This document shows, in pieces, positions 33,977-43,664 of a DNA stretch of 64,000 bases. The DNA is taken from assembly GCA_024278955.1 (NCBI GenBank), contig JAJRSE010000071.1, positions 124,001 through 188,000 on the forward strand. The letters are read 5' to 3'. The notes beneath the pieces were generated by a model. That model ran no database searches. It saw nothing but the letters and a program-made list of their open reading frames with translations, and was not told the DNA's origin. Origin of the DNA: Planctomycetota bacterium. Lineage in GTDB: Bacteria; Planctomycetota; Planctomycetia; Pirellulales; Lacipirellulaceae. Numbering within the stretch: position 1 is the stretch's first letter; each line of letters starts with the position of its first letter. A program made the position numbers and the translations under genes.

Positions 33977-35692
33977 GTGACCTCACTCAAGACCCGCTGG
34001 ACAGCCAAAGCCATGCTTGTCGCTGTCGCAACTTTTTTCGCCGCATGTGCCGGCCCACTCGCCAGCACAGCTGTGGCCCAAGCAGAAGGCAGCACCAAAC
34101 CGATAGCAATCGTGGCCCTCTCGGGTTACGACTCGCTGATCGACGACATCAACTTTGTCGGCAGCTTGGGCGGCCAACCGGCTTTGGCTCAAAATGTGGA
34201 ACAGATGATCATGCTGTTCACCCAAAACAAGGGCCTCGTAGGTCTTGTCAAAGACAAACCGATTGGCTTAGTCGTCCAGTCCGATGGCATGAGCATCAGC
34301 GGAGCACTTTGCATTCCGGTCACAAGTCTCGAAGAACTCACCACCACGCTCGCTCCTTTCGGAGTGATGTCCGAAGACGCAGGCGACGGTATTACTAAGA
34401 TCTCGGTAAGTGGCCAAACCCTAGTCGCCCGCGAAGTTGATGGTTGGGCTTTCCTCTCGATGATGCCTCAGATGCTTGAGAATCTGCCTGAAGATCCAGG
34501 CACCGCTCTTGGCACTTTGACCAGCGAATACGACTTGGGCATCCGAGTTAACGTGCAGAACATCCCCGAGCCTTTCCGGCAAATGGCGGTTCAGCAGCTT
34601 CAGGATGGCATGGAAAGCAACATGCAGAAGTTGCCGGACGAGAGTGACGAACAGTTTGAAGCTCGCAAGGAACTGTCCACAGCGCAAATCGATCAGCTCA
34701 AACGCATGATCAACGAAATCGACGAAGTGACCGTTGGCCTCACGCTTGATAACGAGCAACAGCGAGCCTTTTTCGATTTTGCCTATACGGCTGTTCCCGA
34801 AACTCAACTAGCCGAGCAGTTCGCCCTCAACAGCGATCCTAAAACCAATTTCGCGGGTTTCTTCCAACCAGACGCTGCGATGATGCTATCGTTCGCCGGA
34901 AAAATTACCGAAGCCGACATGGCACAAGCCGAACAAATGTTCGCGGCGCTCGCCAAGCAAATTCAAGTCGCAATCGAGGAAGAAGCCGACTTGCCTAGCG
35001 ACGAGGCCCGTGAGGTGTTGAAGAGCGCAGCCGATGACTTCCTAGACGCTCTCAAAGCGACCGTCCAAACCGGCATGATGGACGGCGGCGCAGTGCTCAG
35101 CATGGCACCCAACTCGGTAACGCTCGTAGCCGGCGGCTTTCTGGGCGATCCGGGCAAAGTGGAAAGCGCTTTAAAGAAGCTGGCCGAACTTGCCAAAGAA
35201 GAACCCAAATTCCCAGGCGTCAACTGGGATGCCGACAAACATGCCGACGTTCGCCTTCACACACTTACAATTCCCATCCCTGAAAGCGAAGAGAAGCCGC
35301 GTCAAATTTTCGGCGAGGCGGTTGAGGTCGTGATTGGCATCGGCAAAGACTCGGCCTATTTGGCCTTGGGTCGCGACTGTGTTGAGGCTCTCAAGGGCAT
35401 CATCGACACCTCGGCCGCGAATCCACAAAAATCGATTCCTCCGATGGAAATGACTTTTTCTCTTGGCCAAATCATGGAATTCGCCGCCGCGGTTGCCGAC
35501 GAAGACGCCCAGCCGTTGATCGAAACGATCAGCAGCATGCTGGCCGACGAAGCGAGCGGTCGCGACCACGTTAAAATCCTCGCCACGCCAATCCCCAATG
35601 GCATACGTACTCGCTTCGAGCTCGAAGAGGGGGTGCTCAAAGCGATCGGCTTGGGCGTTATGCAGGCCCAAGGACAGGGCGCCGGATTCTGA
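33977..35692 (+). CDS. Exported planctomycete-type protein of unknown function
   Basis: 571 aa from GTG 33977 (GGGAGAA upstream). Residues 1-35 form a signal peptide ending ASTAVAQA. The mature part is acidic, without cysteine-rich or catalytic motifs, and has the character of a duplicated alpha/beta fold (SGYDSLIDDINFVGSLGG in the first half, GKITEADMAQAEQMFAAL in the second). Similar long exported proteins are common in planctomycetes. A rho-independent terminator follows at 35733. Confidence 0.65.
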   Translation: MTSLKTRWTAKAMLVAVATFFAACAGPLASTAVAQAEGSTKPIAIVALSGYDSLIDDINFVGSLGGQPALAQNVEQMIMLFTQNKGLVGLVKDKPIGLVVQSDGMSISGALCIPVTSLEELTTTLAPFGVMSEDAGDGITKISVSGQTLVAREVDGWAFLSMMPQMLENLPEDPGTALGTLTSEYDLGIRVNVQNIPEPFRQMAVQQLQDGMESNMQKLPDESDEQFEARKELSTAQIDQLKRMINEIDEVTVGLTLDNEQQRAFFDFAYTAVPETQLAEQFALNSDPKTNFAGFFQPDAAMMLSFAGKITEADMAQAEQMFAALAKQIQVAIEEEADLPSDEAREVLKSAADDFLDALKATVQTGMMDGGAVLSMAPNSVTLVAGGFLGDPGKVESALKKLAELAKEEPKFPGVNWDADKHADVRLHTLTIPIPESEEKPRQIFGEAVEVVIGIGKDSAYLALGRDCVEALKGIIDTSAANPQKSIPPMEMTFSLGQIMEFAAAVADEDAQPLIETISSMLADEASGRDHVKILATPIPNGIRTRFELEEGVLKAIGLGVMQAQGQGAGF

Positions 35693-35732
35693 TTCCTGTG
35701 AGCGAACCAATCTCACACTTCAATGTCTAATC

Positions 35733-35771
35733 AACGGGCATGGGTCGCAAGCGCGGTCGATGCCCGTTTTT
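35733..35771 (+). terminator. Rho-independent terminator
   Basis: AACGGGCAT (35733-35741) pairs perfectly with ATGCCCGTT (35760-35768), followed by a run of five T. It lies 40 bases after the exported protein gene and separates it from lysA. Confidence 0.85.
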
Positions 35772-35811
35772 GTTATACTCGCACTCCGAACTTTCAAGCA
35801 AAAAATTCCCA

Positions 35812-37086
35812 ATGACAACCGAAACCGTGCAATTCCCTACCTTAGTTAGCAAAGTCGCTGGCCTGCCTGTTGGCAAGCTGGCCGAGCAATTCGGCACTCC
35901 GCTCTACGTCTACGACGCAGCCACCATTGCCGAGCGAATTTGCGAGCTGACCCAATTCGACGCGGTGCGCTACGCCCAAAAAGCCTGTTCCAACTTAGCA
36001 ATTCTCGATCTCGTACGCCGCCACGGCGCGGTCGTCGATGCCGTGAGCGCCTACGAAATTCGCCGTGCGCTCGCAGCCGGTTTTGTTGGCGGCCCTGGCG
36101 AACCTGCGCAGATTTATTACACGGCCGATATCTTTGATCGGGAAACGCTTGACCTCGTTGTCGAACACAAAATTCCCGTCAACTGCGGTTCGCCTGACAT
36201 GATCGACCAATACGGCGAGCGAGTTCCAGGCGGCCAGATCACCCTGCGCATCAATCCCGGCTTCGGTCACGGCCACAGCAAAAAAACCAACACGGGCGGC
36301 GACGGATCGAAGCACGGCATTTGGCACGAACAACTAGACGATTGCCTCGAACGTGCAAAACGCAACCAGCTCACGGTCACGGGCCTACATATGCACATTG
36401 GCTCGGGCACCGACATGGAGCACCTTAGCCAAGTCTGCGGTGCAATGGAGAAGGCCGCCCATGTTGTCGGGCCAACCTTACGCTCGATCAGCGCGGGCGG
36501 CGGGCTGCCAACACCCTACCGCGAAGGCGAAGAGCGCGTCGAGATCGCGGCCTACTTCGACCTCTGGGACGCCACTCGCAACCGCCTAGCGACAACCTAC
36601 GGCAACCCGATCAGCTTAGAAATCGAGCCCGGCCGATTCTTGGCCGCCGAAAGCGGTAGTCTCATTGCCGAGATCCGCGCAATCAAGCACATGGGAGAAA
36701 AACTCTACTATCTCGTTGATGCAGGATTCAACAACCTCGCCCGACCAATTCTTTATGGCGCTTACCATCCGATGGCGATTTGCTTTGCTGATGGAGGTGA
36801 GGGAAGTGAGGAAACCGTCGACGCGATTGTTGGCGGTCCCCTGTGCGAATCGGGCGATATTTTCACCCAAGAAGAAGGCGGCTACGTCACCTGCCGCACA
36901 CTGCCCAAGGCCTCGGTCGGCGATTACTTAGTCATCGGTTGTGCAGGCGCCTACGGCGCTGTGATGAGCAGCAACTACAACAGCAAGCCGTTCGCTGCCG
37001 AGGTGCTTGTCGAAAACAGCAAGCCAAACCTTATCCGAACCCGGCAAACATTCGACGACCTCATCCGCGGTGAAGTCATTCCCTAA
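35812..37086 (+). CDS. lysA: Diaminopimelate decarboxylase
   Basis: 424 aa from ATG 35812. The PLP enzyme makes L-lysine from meso-diaminopimelate. Catalytic Lys57 lies in VRYAQKACSN. The PLP-phosphate loop is SAGGGLPTPY, and the substrate-site block GGPLCESGDIF with the C-terminal GCAGAYG are present. The substrate specificity helix ISLEIEPGRFLAAESG is intact. The start at 35740 would read through the terminator and is not used. Confidence 0.92.
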   Translation: MTTETVQFPTLVSKVAGLPVGKLAEQFGTPLYVYDAATIAERICELTQFDAVRYAQKACSNLAILDLVRRHGAVVDAVSAYEIRRALAAGFVGGPGEPAQIYYTADIFDRETLDLVVEHKIPVNCGSPDMIDQYGERVPGGQITLRINPGFGHGHSKKTNTGGDGSKHGIWHEQLDDCLERAKRNQLTVTGLHMHIGSGTDMEHLSQVCGAMEKAAHVVGPTLRSISAGGGLPTPYREGEERVEIAAYFDLWDATRNRLATTYGNPISLEIEPGRFLAAESGSLIAEIRAIKHMGEKLYYLVDAGFNNLARPILYGAYHPMAICFADGGEGSEETVDAIVGGPLCESGDIFTQEEGGYVTCRTLPKASVGDYLVIGCAGAYGAVMSSNYNSKPFAAEVLVENSKPNLIRTRQTFDDLIRGEVIP

Positions 37087-37116
37087 CCACCCAACCCTTT
37101 GAAAAACCCACAAGCC

Positions 37117-37635
37117 ATGCCCAGCACCTCCTTGGTACTCACCATCCTCGGCCAAGACCGCCCCGGTCTGGTCGACTCGATTGCCCAAACCGTCGCCGAG
37201 CATGGTGGCAACTGGGTCGAAAGCCGGATGGCCCATCTGGCAGGCCAATTCGCTGGCATCCTGCGAGTCGATGTCGAAGAGTCTCATGCCGAAGAGCTCA
37301 CTACCGCAATCCAGGCCCTGGCAACTGCTGGCCTGGAATCGGTAGTTCGCAGCGTCCCAATCGCCGTGACAGCGTCGGAAAACCCGGTCGTTCGCCTCTC
37401 GCTTGTAGGCCAAGACCGCCCTGGCATCGTCCGTGAGATCAGCCAAGTGCTGGCTGCCCACGGGATAAACGTCGAAGAACTCAATACCGAGTGCCGCCGG
37501 GCCGCCAATTCTGGCCAAGAACTGTTCCAAGCCGACGCCCTACTCCGACTTCCCAGCGGCTTTTCGACCGAATTGCTCCGAGCCGCCCTCGAACAGGTAG
37601 CAGCCGATATGATGGTCGATCTCTCGCTGGAGTAA
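37117..37635 (+). CDS. GcvR-like protein with two ACT domains
   Basis: 172 aa from ATG 37117. Two ACT domains follow each other: TSLVLTILGQDRPGLVDSIA (start) and VVRLSLVGQDRPGIVREISQ (about residue 88). This is the GcvR plan, a regulator that senses glycine and controls glycine cleavage by protein contact. No gcv genes are near. A TTG start at 37099 is possible. It follows lysA by 30 bases and may be co-transcribed. Confidence 0.8.
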   Translation: MPSTSLVLTILGQDRPGLVDSIAQTVAEHGGNWVESRMAHLAGQFAGILRVDVEESHAEELTTAIQALATAGLESVVRSVPIAVTASENPVVRLSLVGQDRPGIVREISQVLAAHGINVEELNTECRRAANSGQELFQADALLRLPSGFSTELLRAALEQVAADMMVDLSLE

Positions 37636-37763
37636 GCCTTGGCCCTCTGCCGATGATAAGGTAAGATCGTGACAGATTTCACAATCTCGTAGCCTCCGAC
37701 GATCTGTCAGATCTCGGCAATTTTTACTCGAATCTCACGACTCATAACCCGCGACTCACTGCC

Positions 37764-38162
37764 ATGGCCAAAAAAGGTCCCCGCAAAAAAGTTCCCAAAG
37801 AGTTGGCGATTATCAACGCCGACAACTGCACGGGGTGTGAGTCCTGTCTTGAGGTCTGCCCGGTCGACTGCATCGAGCTAAAAAAGCTAGACCGCGGTGT
37901 GATGCTTAATGGTATGCAACAATGGTGCGAAATCGACCTCGAACGCTGTGTCGGTTGCGAAGTCTGCGTCCACATCCCCGGCAAAAAGTCGAATCCCTAC
38001 GAACTTTTGGTCTGCCCTTGGGATGCCATCGAAATGGTGCCGACCGAAAACGCAGCCCAGGTAATGGCCCAAGTTGGCGGCCCACCCGAATACATCTACG
38101 AAAACTGGGACCGGCTAGTCACCACGGCCCAAAATCTGGCCGAGCTACGGGCTTCTAGCTGA
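37764..38162 (+). CDS. 4Fe-4S dicluster ferredoxin
   Basis: 132 aa. The first cluster motif is CTGCESCLEVCPVDC. The second is CVGCEVCVHIPGKKSNPYEL followed by VCPWD; here the fourth Cys of the regular motif is separated by an insertion of about 14 residues. The protein is small, soluble and starts with a basic stretch (MAKKGPRKKVPKE). It acts as an electron carrier; the partner is not visible in the window. Confidence 0.88.
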   Translation: MAKKGPRKKVPKELAIINADNCTGCESCLEVCPVDCIELKKLDRGVMLNGMQQWCEIDLERCVGCEVCVHIPGKKSNPYELLVCPWDAIEMVPTENAAQVMAQVGGPPEYIYENWDRLVTTAQNLAELRASS

Positions 38163-38347
38163 GCTTTCTCAGACGGCTAAATAGACATTCTGTCTTTCGG
38201 CGGAATCTTTTTCGCAAATCTCTTGAATCGATCTTCACATTCCGGTAATCTAATGTGTACATGCGCCCACCATTCACATTGTGCAAAATAGGTGACAATG
38301 CATTCCTCTTTCTATTTCCTACCGAACGGATTCCTAAGGCTCCTACG

Positions 38348-39310
38348 ATGGCACGCAAACCCTCGAAACTCTCTCCCGGAAAAATCCATCAGGGCGACTG
38401 CCTCAAGTTGATGAAACGCATTGACGAGGGCACGGTTGATCTCGTTTTCGCCGACCCCCCGTTTAATATCGGCTACGAATACGACAAGTACGACGACCGG
38501 CAGGACGACGAAAAATATCTTGATTGGTGCCGACAGTGGATTGCCGAAGCCCATCGGGTGCTTTCCCCAACCGGAACTTTCTGGCTCGCCATCGGCGACG
38601 AGTACGCTGCCGAACTCAAAGTCGCCGCCCAACGAGAGATCGGTTTTACGACTCGCAGTTGGGTTATCTGGTACTACACCTTTGGCGTGAACTGCAAATA
38701 CAAATTCAGTCGTTCGCATGTCCACCTTTTTCAGTTTGTCAAAGACAAGAAAAAATTCACCTTCAACGCCGACGACCCTGCCATTCGCGTCCCCTCGGCC
38801 CGCGCACTCGTCTACGGCGACAAGCGAGCCAACCCCAAAGGCCGCCTGCCCGACGACACCTGGATTCTCCGGCCCCAAGATTTCCAGAGTGACAAATACG
38901 GCTTCACTGCCGAACAAGACACCTGGTTTTTCTCCCGCGTAGCCGGCACCTTCAAGGAACGCCAAGGTTTTCACGGATGCCAAATGCCAGAGCAATTGCT
39001 CGGTCGCATCATCCGTGCCAGTTCCAACGAAGGCGACCTCGTACTCGACCCCTTCGCCGGCAGCGGCACTACGCTCGCGGTCGCCAAAAAACTGGGCCGC
39101 AACTGGATGGGCTGCGAACTGTCGGAAGATTATGTCGACTACGCCACCGAGCGACTTGAAGCAGTCAACTCGAACGACGCCCTCGACGGCCCCGCCGACC
39201 CGATTGCCAGCGCTCCCAGCACCAAGAACGGCACCACGCTCAAATCCCGCAATCGCCGGATGGCGGCGAAAGAGCGACAGAAGTCGCTTATTCCTGAAGG
39301 TGATGACTAG
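38348..39310 (+). CDS. Orphan site-specific DNA methyltransferase (beta class)
   Basis: 320 aa from ATG 38348. The catalytic motif DPPF is at 36-39 and the AdoMet motif FAGSGTT at 236-242. This order (DPPx first) marks the beta class, to which CcrM and HinfI-type enzymes belong. No restriction endonuclease gene is adjacent, apart from an HNH gene 330 bases further on that belongs to another family. The C terminus is basic ([14 protein letters not shown]). It may be an epigenetic, solitary methylase. Confidence 0.85.
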   Translation: MARKPSKLSPGKIHQGDCLKLMKRIDEGTVDLVFADPPFNIGYEYDKYDDRQDDEKYLDWCRQWIAEAHRVLSPTGTFWLAIGDEYAAELKVAAQREIGFTTRSWVIWYYTFGVNCKYKFSRSHVHLFQFVKDKKKFTFNADDPAIRVPSARALVYGDKRANPKGRLPDDTWILRPQDFQSDKYGFTAEQDTWFFSRVAGTFKERQGFHGCQMPEQLLGRIIRASSNEGDLVLDPFAGSGTTLAVAKKLGRNWMGCELSEDYVDYATERLEAVNSNDALDGPADPIASAPSTKNGTTLKSRNRRMAAKERQKSLIPEGDD

Positions 39311-39407
39311 CGTTTAGTTTACAACAACGCAAAACACCCTCGCAATTCAGAGCACTACTGAATAAAATAAGGCATGTGAATTCACTTAATAAAACGAGGT
39401 CGAAGTT

Positions 39408-39629
39408 ATGTCCCAAGCCGTCCATTTAGAACTTGAAGTTCCAGACGACTTAGCTGCCTTTCATCTTCCTGGGGCTGTGCAGCGACGCTTGAACACTTTG
39501 CTTGATCGTCAGGATCAAGGGAAAACGCTCTCAGACGAAGAACGCTCCGAGGCAAAAGGGCTGGTCGACTTAGCCGATCTACTTACTCTGCTTAAACTTC
39601 GTGCGGAACGTTCTAACGGTCAAAGCTAG
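39408..39629 (+). CDS. Small partner protein of HNH endonuclease
   Basis: 73 aa, preceded by a GAGG ribosome site. The sequence is acidic and helical: LELEVPDDLAAFHLPGAVQR, then LDRQDQGKTLSDEERSEAKG. This resembles small proteins that occur next to HNH nucleases in planctomycetes and cyanobacteria, which may be antitoxins or accessory proteins. Its stop is 7 bases before the HNH start. Function is not established. Confidence 0.6.
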   Translation: MSQAVHLELEVPDDLAAFHLPGAVQRRLNTLLDRQDQGKTLSDEERSEAKGLVDLADLLTLLKLRAERSNGQS

Positions 39630-39636
39630 TGCCACG

Positions 39637-40050
39637 ATGAGCTACATTCCAAATGTTCTCAGGAAGCAAGTCGTTGAACGAGCCGAAAATTGTTGCGAAT
39701 ACTGCAAGCTTTCTCAGACAGGCCAAGAGGCTACGTTCCATATCGACCATGTGCAACCAGTCAAACACCTTGGGAAAACCGCCTTTGATAATCTTGCCCT
39801 CGCCTGCGTTTCTTGCTCCTTGCACAAAGCGGCGAAGACTACCGCTACCGATCATGAAACAGGCGAAGAGACCCCTCTGTTTAATCCTCGCAAGTCAACA
39901 TGGCAGCAACACTTCCGGTGGAACGGGGTAGAATTGCAAGCAAAGGATACTTGTGGACGAGCAACTATTGCTACCATGCGAATCAACCGGCCTTTGGCAT
40001 TGGCTGTCAGGCTGGAGGAACGGCTCCTCGGCAGACATCCTGAGCAATAG
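39637..40050 (+). CDS. HNH endonuclease
   Basis: 137 aa from ATG 39637. The HNH core is ENCCEYCKLSQ, then FHIDHVQPVKHLGKTAFDNL and ACVSCSLHKA, giving the CxxC zinc pairs and the His-Asn-His residues. It acts on DNA or RNA. The gene follows its small partner by 7 bases. Together they look like a two-gene module, possibly toxin-antitoxin or host defence. Confidence 0.85.
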   Translation: MSYIPNVLRKQVVERAENCCEYCKLSQTGQEATFHIDHVQPVKHLGKTAFDNLALACVSCSLHKAAKTTATDHETGEETPLFNPRKSTWQQHFRWNGVELQAKDTCGRATIATMRINRPLALAVRLEERLLGRHPEQ

Positions 40051-40078
40051 ACAACCGCTGAAGCGGGACCTCTGCTTT

Positions 40079-41146
40079 CTACTTTTGTTTGAAAAGTGTA
40101 GTCGCATGATGACGCTGGATCGTTCGATTCTCTTTCTTCACCAACTGCCCACACGCTGCATCGATATCTGCGCCTAGCGAATAGCGTATCGTGGTTTTGT
40201 ATCCCGCCTGCTTGAGCTGCCTCGCAAATGCGTCTCGACCGGGGCGTTCGGTTGCGACTAACTGCGGTGCGTCTTCGATCGGGTTGTACGGAATTAGGTT
40301 CACATGGACGTCGAGACCTTGTAGCCATGCGATCAGCGCGTCGGCATCTTCGCTGGCGTCGTTCACGCCGGCGAGCATGAGGTACTCGATCATCACTGGC
40401 TTTTGCTGAATCCGATTGATCTCAACTATCGCCCGGCGGAGCTGCTCTAACGGATACTTTTTCGCTAGCGGGATAATTTTTTCGCGCGACTCCTGTCGGG
40501 CACTGTGCAAACTCAACGCCTGATTCACTTCCGGAAAACGTCTTGCACATCGAATCATCGCGTCAGGAATCCCAACCGTCGAGACCAAGATTTTGGCCGG
40601 CGAATGATGAAACAGTTCGGATGCTGTGAGTGCGCCGATCGCCAGATACAAATTCTCTTCATTATGAAAAGGCTCGCCCATCCCCATGAAAACAAGATTC
40701 CGAATTTTGCGACCTTCGCTCGCCAGCAACTGCCCCGCCTGGAGCACTTGATCGAGAATTTCGCTGGCTGAGAGGTCTTGAGCCACCCCCATTTTTCCGG
40801 TTGCACAAAACTCGCACGCCGCCGCACAGCCAACCTGGCTCGAAACACAAAGAGTTGTCCTCCCAGTGGCAATTCGCAAGACAACCGACTCGATCAGCAT
40901 TCCCGCCTGGGTACGAAAAAGCAGCTTCGACGCACCGTCGAGCTCCGAATCGCATCGGCGATAAACCTCTAGGCTGTGCAGCCTCACCTGATCGCTTGCC
41001 GGAAACTTGGCAAGCACGTCGGCATCGGAGTCAAAATGTTTCAACAAGCGATTGCGAAGCTGGCGTACCTGCTGCGGATCAATTCGCAGTTCTCGCCGCA
41101 ACTGATCGAACCCTTGCAAATCGTAAATACTGATTGGTTGACTCAT
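40079..41146 (-). CDS. rlmN: RlmN-family radical SAM methyltransferase
   Basis: 355 aa. The 4Fe-4S cluster is held by C107-x3-C111-x2-C114. The two catalytic cysteines correspond to C100 (TLCVSSQVG) and C332 (DIDAACGQL). RlmN methylates A2503 of 23S rRNA at C2 and some tRNAs. The motif CATGKMG is also seen in Cfr proteins, which methylate C8, so the product site is not certain. The start overlaps the epmB stop as ATGA, so the two are translationally coupled. Confidence 0.85.
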   Translation of the reverse strand: MSQPISIYDLQGFDQLRRELRIDPQQVRQLRNRLLKHFDSDADVLAKFPASDQVRLHSLEVYRRCDSELDGASKLLFRTQAGMLIESVVLRIATGRTTLCVSSQVGCAAACEFCATGKMGVAQDLSASEILDQVLQAGQLLASEGRKIRNLVFMGMGEPFHNEENLYLAIGALTASELFHHSPAKILVSTVGIPDAMIRCARRFPEVNQALSLHSARQESREKIIPLAKKYPLEQLRRAIVEINRIQQKPVMIEYLMLAGVNDASEDADALIAWLQGLDVHVNLIPYNPIEDAPQLVATERPGRDAFARQLKQAGYKTTIRYSLGADIDAACGQLVKKENRTIQRHHATTLFKQK

Positions 41147-42168
41147 GCGAGCACCAACTTGTGCGGCTGGCCTGCAACTTCCTGAACGTAACGCGGCACC
41201 GCGTATCCGGGAAGTTGCTTGCGTAGTTCTTCCATCAACCGCCGGCCTTCAGCAACCGGCACTTCGAAATGTGCCGCCCCAGTCACACGATCGAGTTGGT
41301 GTAAATAGTATGGCACCACACCGATATCGATCAGCCGCTCGCTGAGCGCAACTTGCGCCGCTACGCTATTGTTCACCCCTCGCAAGAGCACCGTTTGATT
41401 CAACAAGGTCACCCCAGCCAGCTTTAGTTTCGACAGCGAATGGGCCACCAATTCATCAAGCTCTTGGACATGATTCGCATGAATCACAACGACCGGTGTC
41501 AATCGCCCATCGGTCAGCCACGCTAGCATTTCTTTGGTTACGCGCGAAGGAACCATAATCGGCAGACGGGTGTGAACCCGCAACCAGCGAACATGAGCAA
41601 TTGCTGTGATTTTTTCTACAAGGCTTGCCAATCGAGAGTCGACCAACATCAGGGGATCGCCGCCGCTGAGAATCACTTCGCGAATCGAAGTGTCGGCGGC
41701 AATCGAGGCGATCGCCGCATCCCAGGCAGCATCGCTGTGCGGCGACTGCTCGTAAGGAAAATGACGCCGGAAGCAGTATCGGCAATGCACCGCACACGCA
41801 CCGGTAGTCACCAACAGCGCTCGACCTTGGTACTTCTGAAGCACCCCAGGCTGTAAACTGGCCGCCGCATCGTCGACCGGATCACTGCTATAGCCCGAAA
41901 CAACCTTCGTTTCTCCCCTGTCGGGCAGCACCTGGAGCAACAGCGGGTCGCGAATATCGCCCGATTTGATCCGAGCCAAATAGCTCGGCGGCACAAAAAC
42001 CGGGAATTGCTCTGCCCCGCCAGAGGCCCCAAGGGCCAATTCTTGCGGCAACTGGAGCCTACGGCAAAGCTCGCCTGCATCGCGTACCGCATCCCGCAAC
42101 TCGCCCTGCCAACGGGGTGAATCTGAAACGGCGCGGACAGACCGCGAAAAACCGGTTAGAATGCTCAC
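41143..42168 (-). CDS. epmB: EF-P beta-lysylation protein EpmB (lysine 2,3-aminomutase-like)
   Basis: 341 aa from GTG 42168 (AGGAAA 5 bases upstream), 364 from the longer frame at 42237. The radical SAM cluster motif is CAVHCRYC (C148, C152, C155 in the longer numbering), and SGGDPLM and MVPSRVTKEM fit the KamA fold. EpmB makes beta-lysine, which EpmA puts on EF-P. efp lies directly upstream on the opposite strand, and epmA at 45664. Confidence 0.85.
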   Translation of the reverse strand: MSILTGFSRSVRAVSDSPRWQGELRDAVRDAGELCRRLQLPQELALGASGGAEQFPVFVPPSYLARIKSGDIRDPLLLQVLPDRGETKVVSGYSSDPVDDAAASLQPGVLQKYQGRALLVTTGACAVHCRYCFRRHFPYEQSPHSDAAWDAAIASIAADTSIREVILSGGDPLMLVDSRLASLVEKITAIAHVRWLRVHTRLPIMVPSRVTKEMLAWLTDGRLTPVVVIHANHVQELDELVAHSLSKLKLAGVTLLNQTVLLRGVNNSVAAQVALSERLIDIGVVPYYLHQLDRVTGAAHFEVPVAEGRRLMEELRKQLPGYAVPRYVQEVAGQPHKLVLA

Positions 42169-42273
42169 TTGGTTTCCTAACAAGCCCAGGAGGTTCAACT
42201 TCTGGGCTTTGGGGCTCATTTTCATGAAAATCAACAATACCTAGAACATACTCACGAAACAGGAAAATACCCA

Positions 42274-42849
42274 GTGTCTAGCTATAGTACCAACGAATTT
42301 CGCAAAGGACTTAAAATCCAAATCGATGGCGTTCCGTTCCAAATCATCGAAATGAATTTCCGTAAGCCTGGCAAAGGTGCCTCGCTGTACGAATGCAAGA
42401 TGAAAAATCTCATTCGCGGCACCGTCACCGACAAGACCTATCGGGCCGGGCAAAGCCTCGAAGCCGCAGACGTTGAAGAATTCACGGCCCAGTTCCTCTA
42501 CCGACAGGGAACCGACTATGTCTTCATGAAAAACGACGATTACGAACAGTACGAACTCACCAACGAACAAGTTGGCGACGTCGGCAAATTCATCAAAGAA
42601 GGCCTCGACTGCCAACTGATGATTTACAACAACAACCCAATCGCCGTCACGGCCCCCAACCACGTCATCCTGCAAGTCGAGTACTGCGAACCAGCAACCA
42701 AAGGCAACACCGCGACCAATGTCTCGAAACCCGTCAAAATGGAAACGGGAGCCGAGATTCTCGCCCCCGCGTTTATCAACATCGGCGACTGGCTTCGAGT
42801 AGATACCCGAACTGCGGAATACATCGAACGATCAAAAAAACCAGAATAA
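42274..42849 (+). CDS. efp: Elongation factor P
   Basis: 191 aa from GTG 42274. Lysine 34 in NFRKPGKGAS is the site of beta-lysylation in the E. coli type. The three-domain beta-barrel plan is intact and the C terminus GDWLRVDTRTAEYIER is typical. EF-P rescues ribosomes at polyproline. It is divergent from epmB, with about 105 bases between, enough for promoters of both. Confidence 0.95.
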   Translation: MSSYSTNEFRKGLKIQIDGVPFQIIEMNFRKPGKGASLYECKMKNLIRGTVTDKTYRAGQSLEAADVEEFTAQFLYRQGTDYVFMKNDDYEQYELTNEQVGDVGKFIKEGLDCQLMIYNNNPIAVTAPNHVILQVEYCEPATKGNTATNVSKPVKMETGAEILAPAFINIGDWLRVDTRTAEYIERSKKPE

Positions 42850-42958
42850 CTTTTTTCCGCCAAGATTCTTTGCCTCGCAACGAACCCTAAGATGAAGCCC
42901 CGTTCCTCACGGAGCAATTAGGCTCATCTCCCCTCATCATTTCCTGAAGGAGACCCTC

Positions 42959-43570
42959 ATGCTACTAGCCGCTACTGCCTGGATAATTCTCGCTGTCATA
43001 CTCGGCGTGGGGCTACTGGTGATGATGTACGGTGTCGGAATCTACAACCGGCTCGTAACGCTTCGCAATCGATTTGAGAATGCTTTTTCGCAAATCGAAG
43101 TCCAGCTCAAGCGGCGATACGACCTGATTCCTAACTTGATCGAAACCGCCAAAGGCTACATGAAGCATGAGAAAGAAACCTTTGAAGCAGTTATCCAAGC
43201 ACGCAACCAAGCCGCAGGCGGCCTGCAAAAAGCTGCCGCCAACCCGGGCGACGCTGCCGCGATGAAAGAGCTGATGGTTGCCGAACAGGCCCTCACCGGC
43301 TCGCTCGGAAAGTTCTTCGCCCTCGCCGAAGCCTACCCCGACCTCAAAGCCAATGAAAGCATGGCTTCGCTCACCGAGGAACTCACCTCAACCGAAAACC
43401 GCGTCGCCTTCGCACGTCAGGCTTACAACGATTCGGTAACCTCTTACAACACCTATCGTCAAACCTTCCCACCAATCATCTTTGCCAACCTCTTCGGGCA
43501 CAGCACCGATGCCGAGCTTCTTGAGTTCGACAGCCAAGCAATCGCCGAAGCGCCGAAGGTATCGTTCTAG
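42959..43570 (+). CDS. lemA: LemA-type membrane protein
   Basis: 203 aa, with AGGAG upstream. One N-terminal membrane helix (about residues 5-27) is followed by the LemA helical bundle with YNRLVTLRNRFENAFSQIEV, IPNLIETAKGYM and FARQAYNDSVTSYNTYRQTF. LemA often sits with an M48-type protease, and here one follows 94 bases later on the same strand. Confidence 0.9.
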   Translation: MLLAATAWIILAVILGVGLLVMMYGVGIYNRLVTLRNRFENAFSQIEVQLKRRYDLIPNLIETAKGYMKHEKETFEAVIQARNQAAGGLQKAAANPGDAAAMKELMVAEQALTGSLGKFFALAEAYPDLKANESMASLTEELTSTENRVAFARQAYNDSVTSYNTYRQTFPPIIFANLFGHSTDAELLEFDSQAIAEAPKVSF

Positions 43571-43664
43571 GTTGAAGGTATAAGGCTGTAGAACCAACCG
43601 CATTACGTCCTAGCAGCTTCCTAAACTAAAGCCCCGAAACCCTACCACCTAAAGCCTCCCCTCC

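Noticed and set aside
35693-35811. Lysine riboswitch before lysA
   Set aside because: The gap is only 119 bases and is mostly a terminator; no riboswitch-like helices are visible.
39395-39409. Identical leader word GAGGTCGAAGTTATG before the genes at 39408 and 61813
   Set aside because: A 15-base match including the ribosome site and start codon is plausibly chance; nothing else links the genes.
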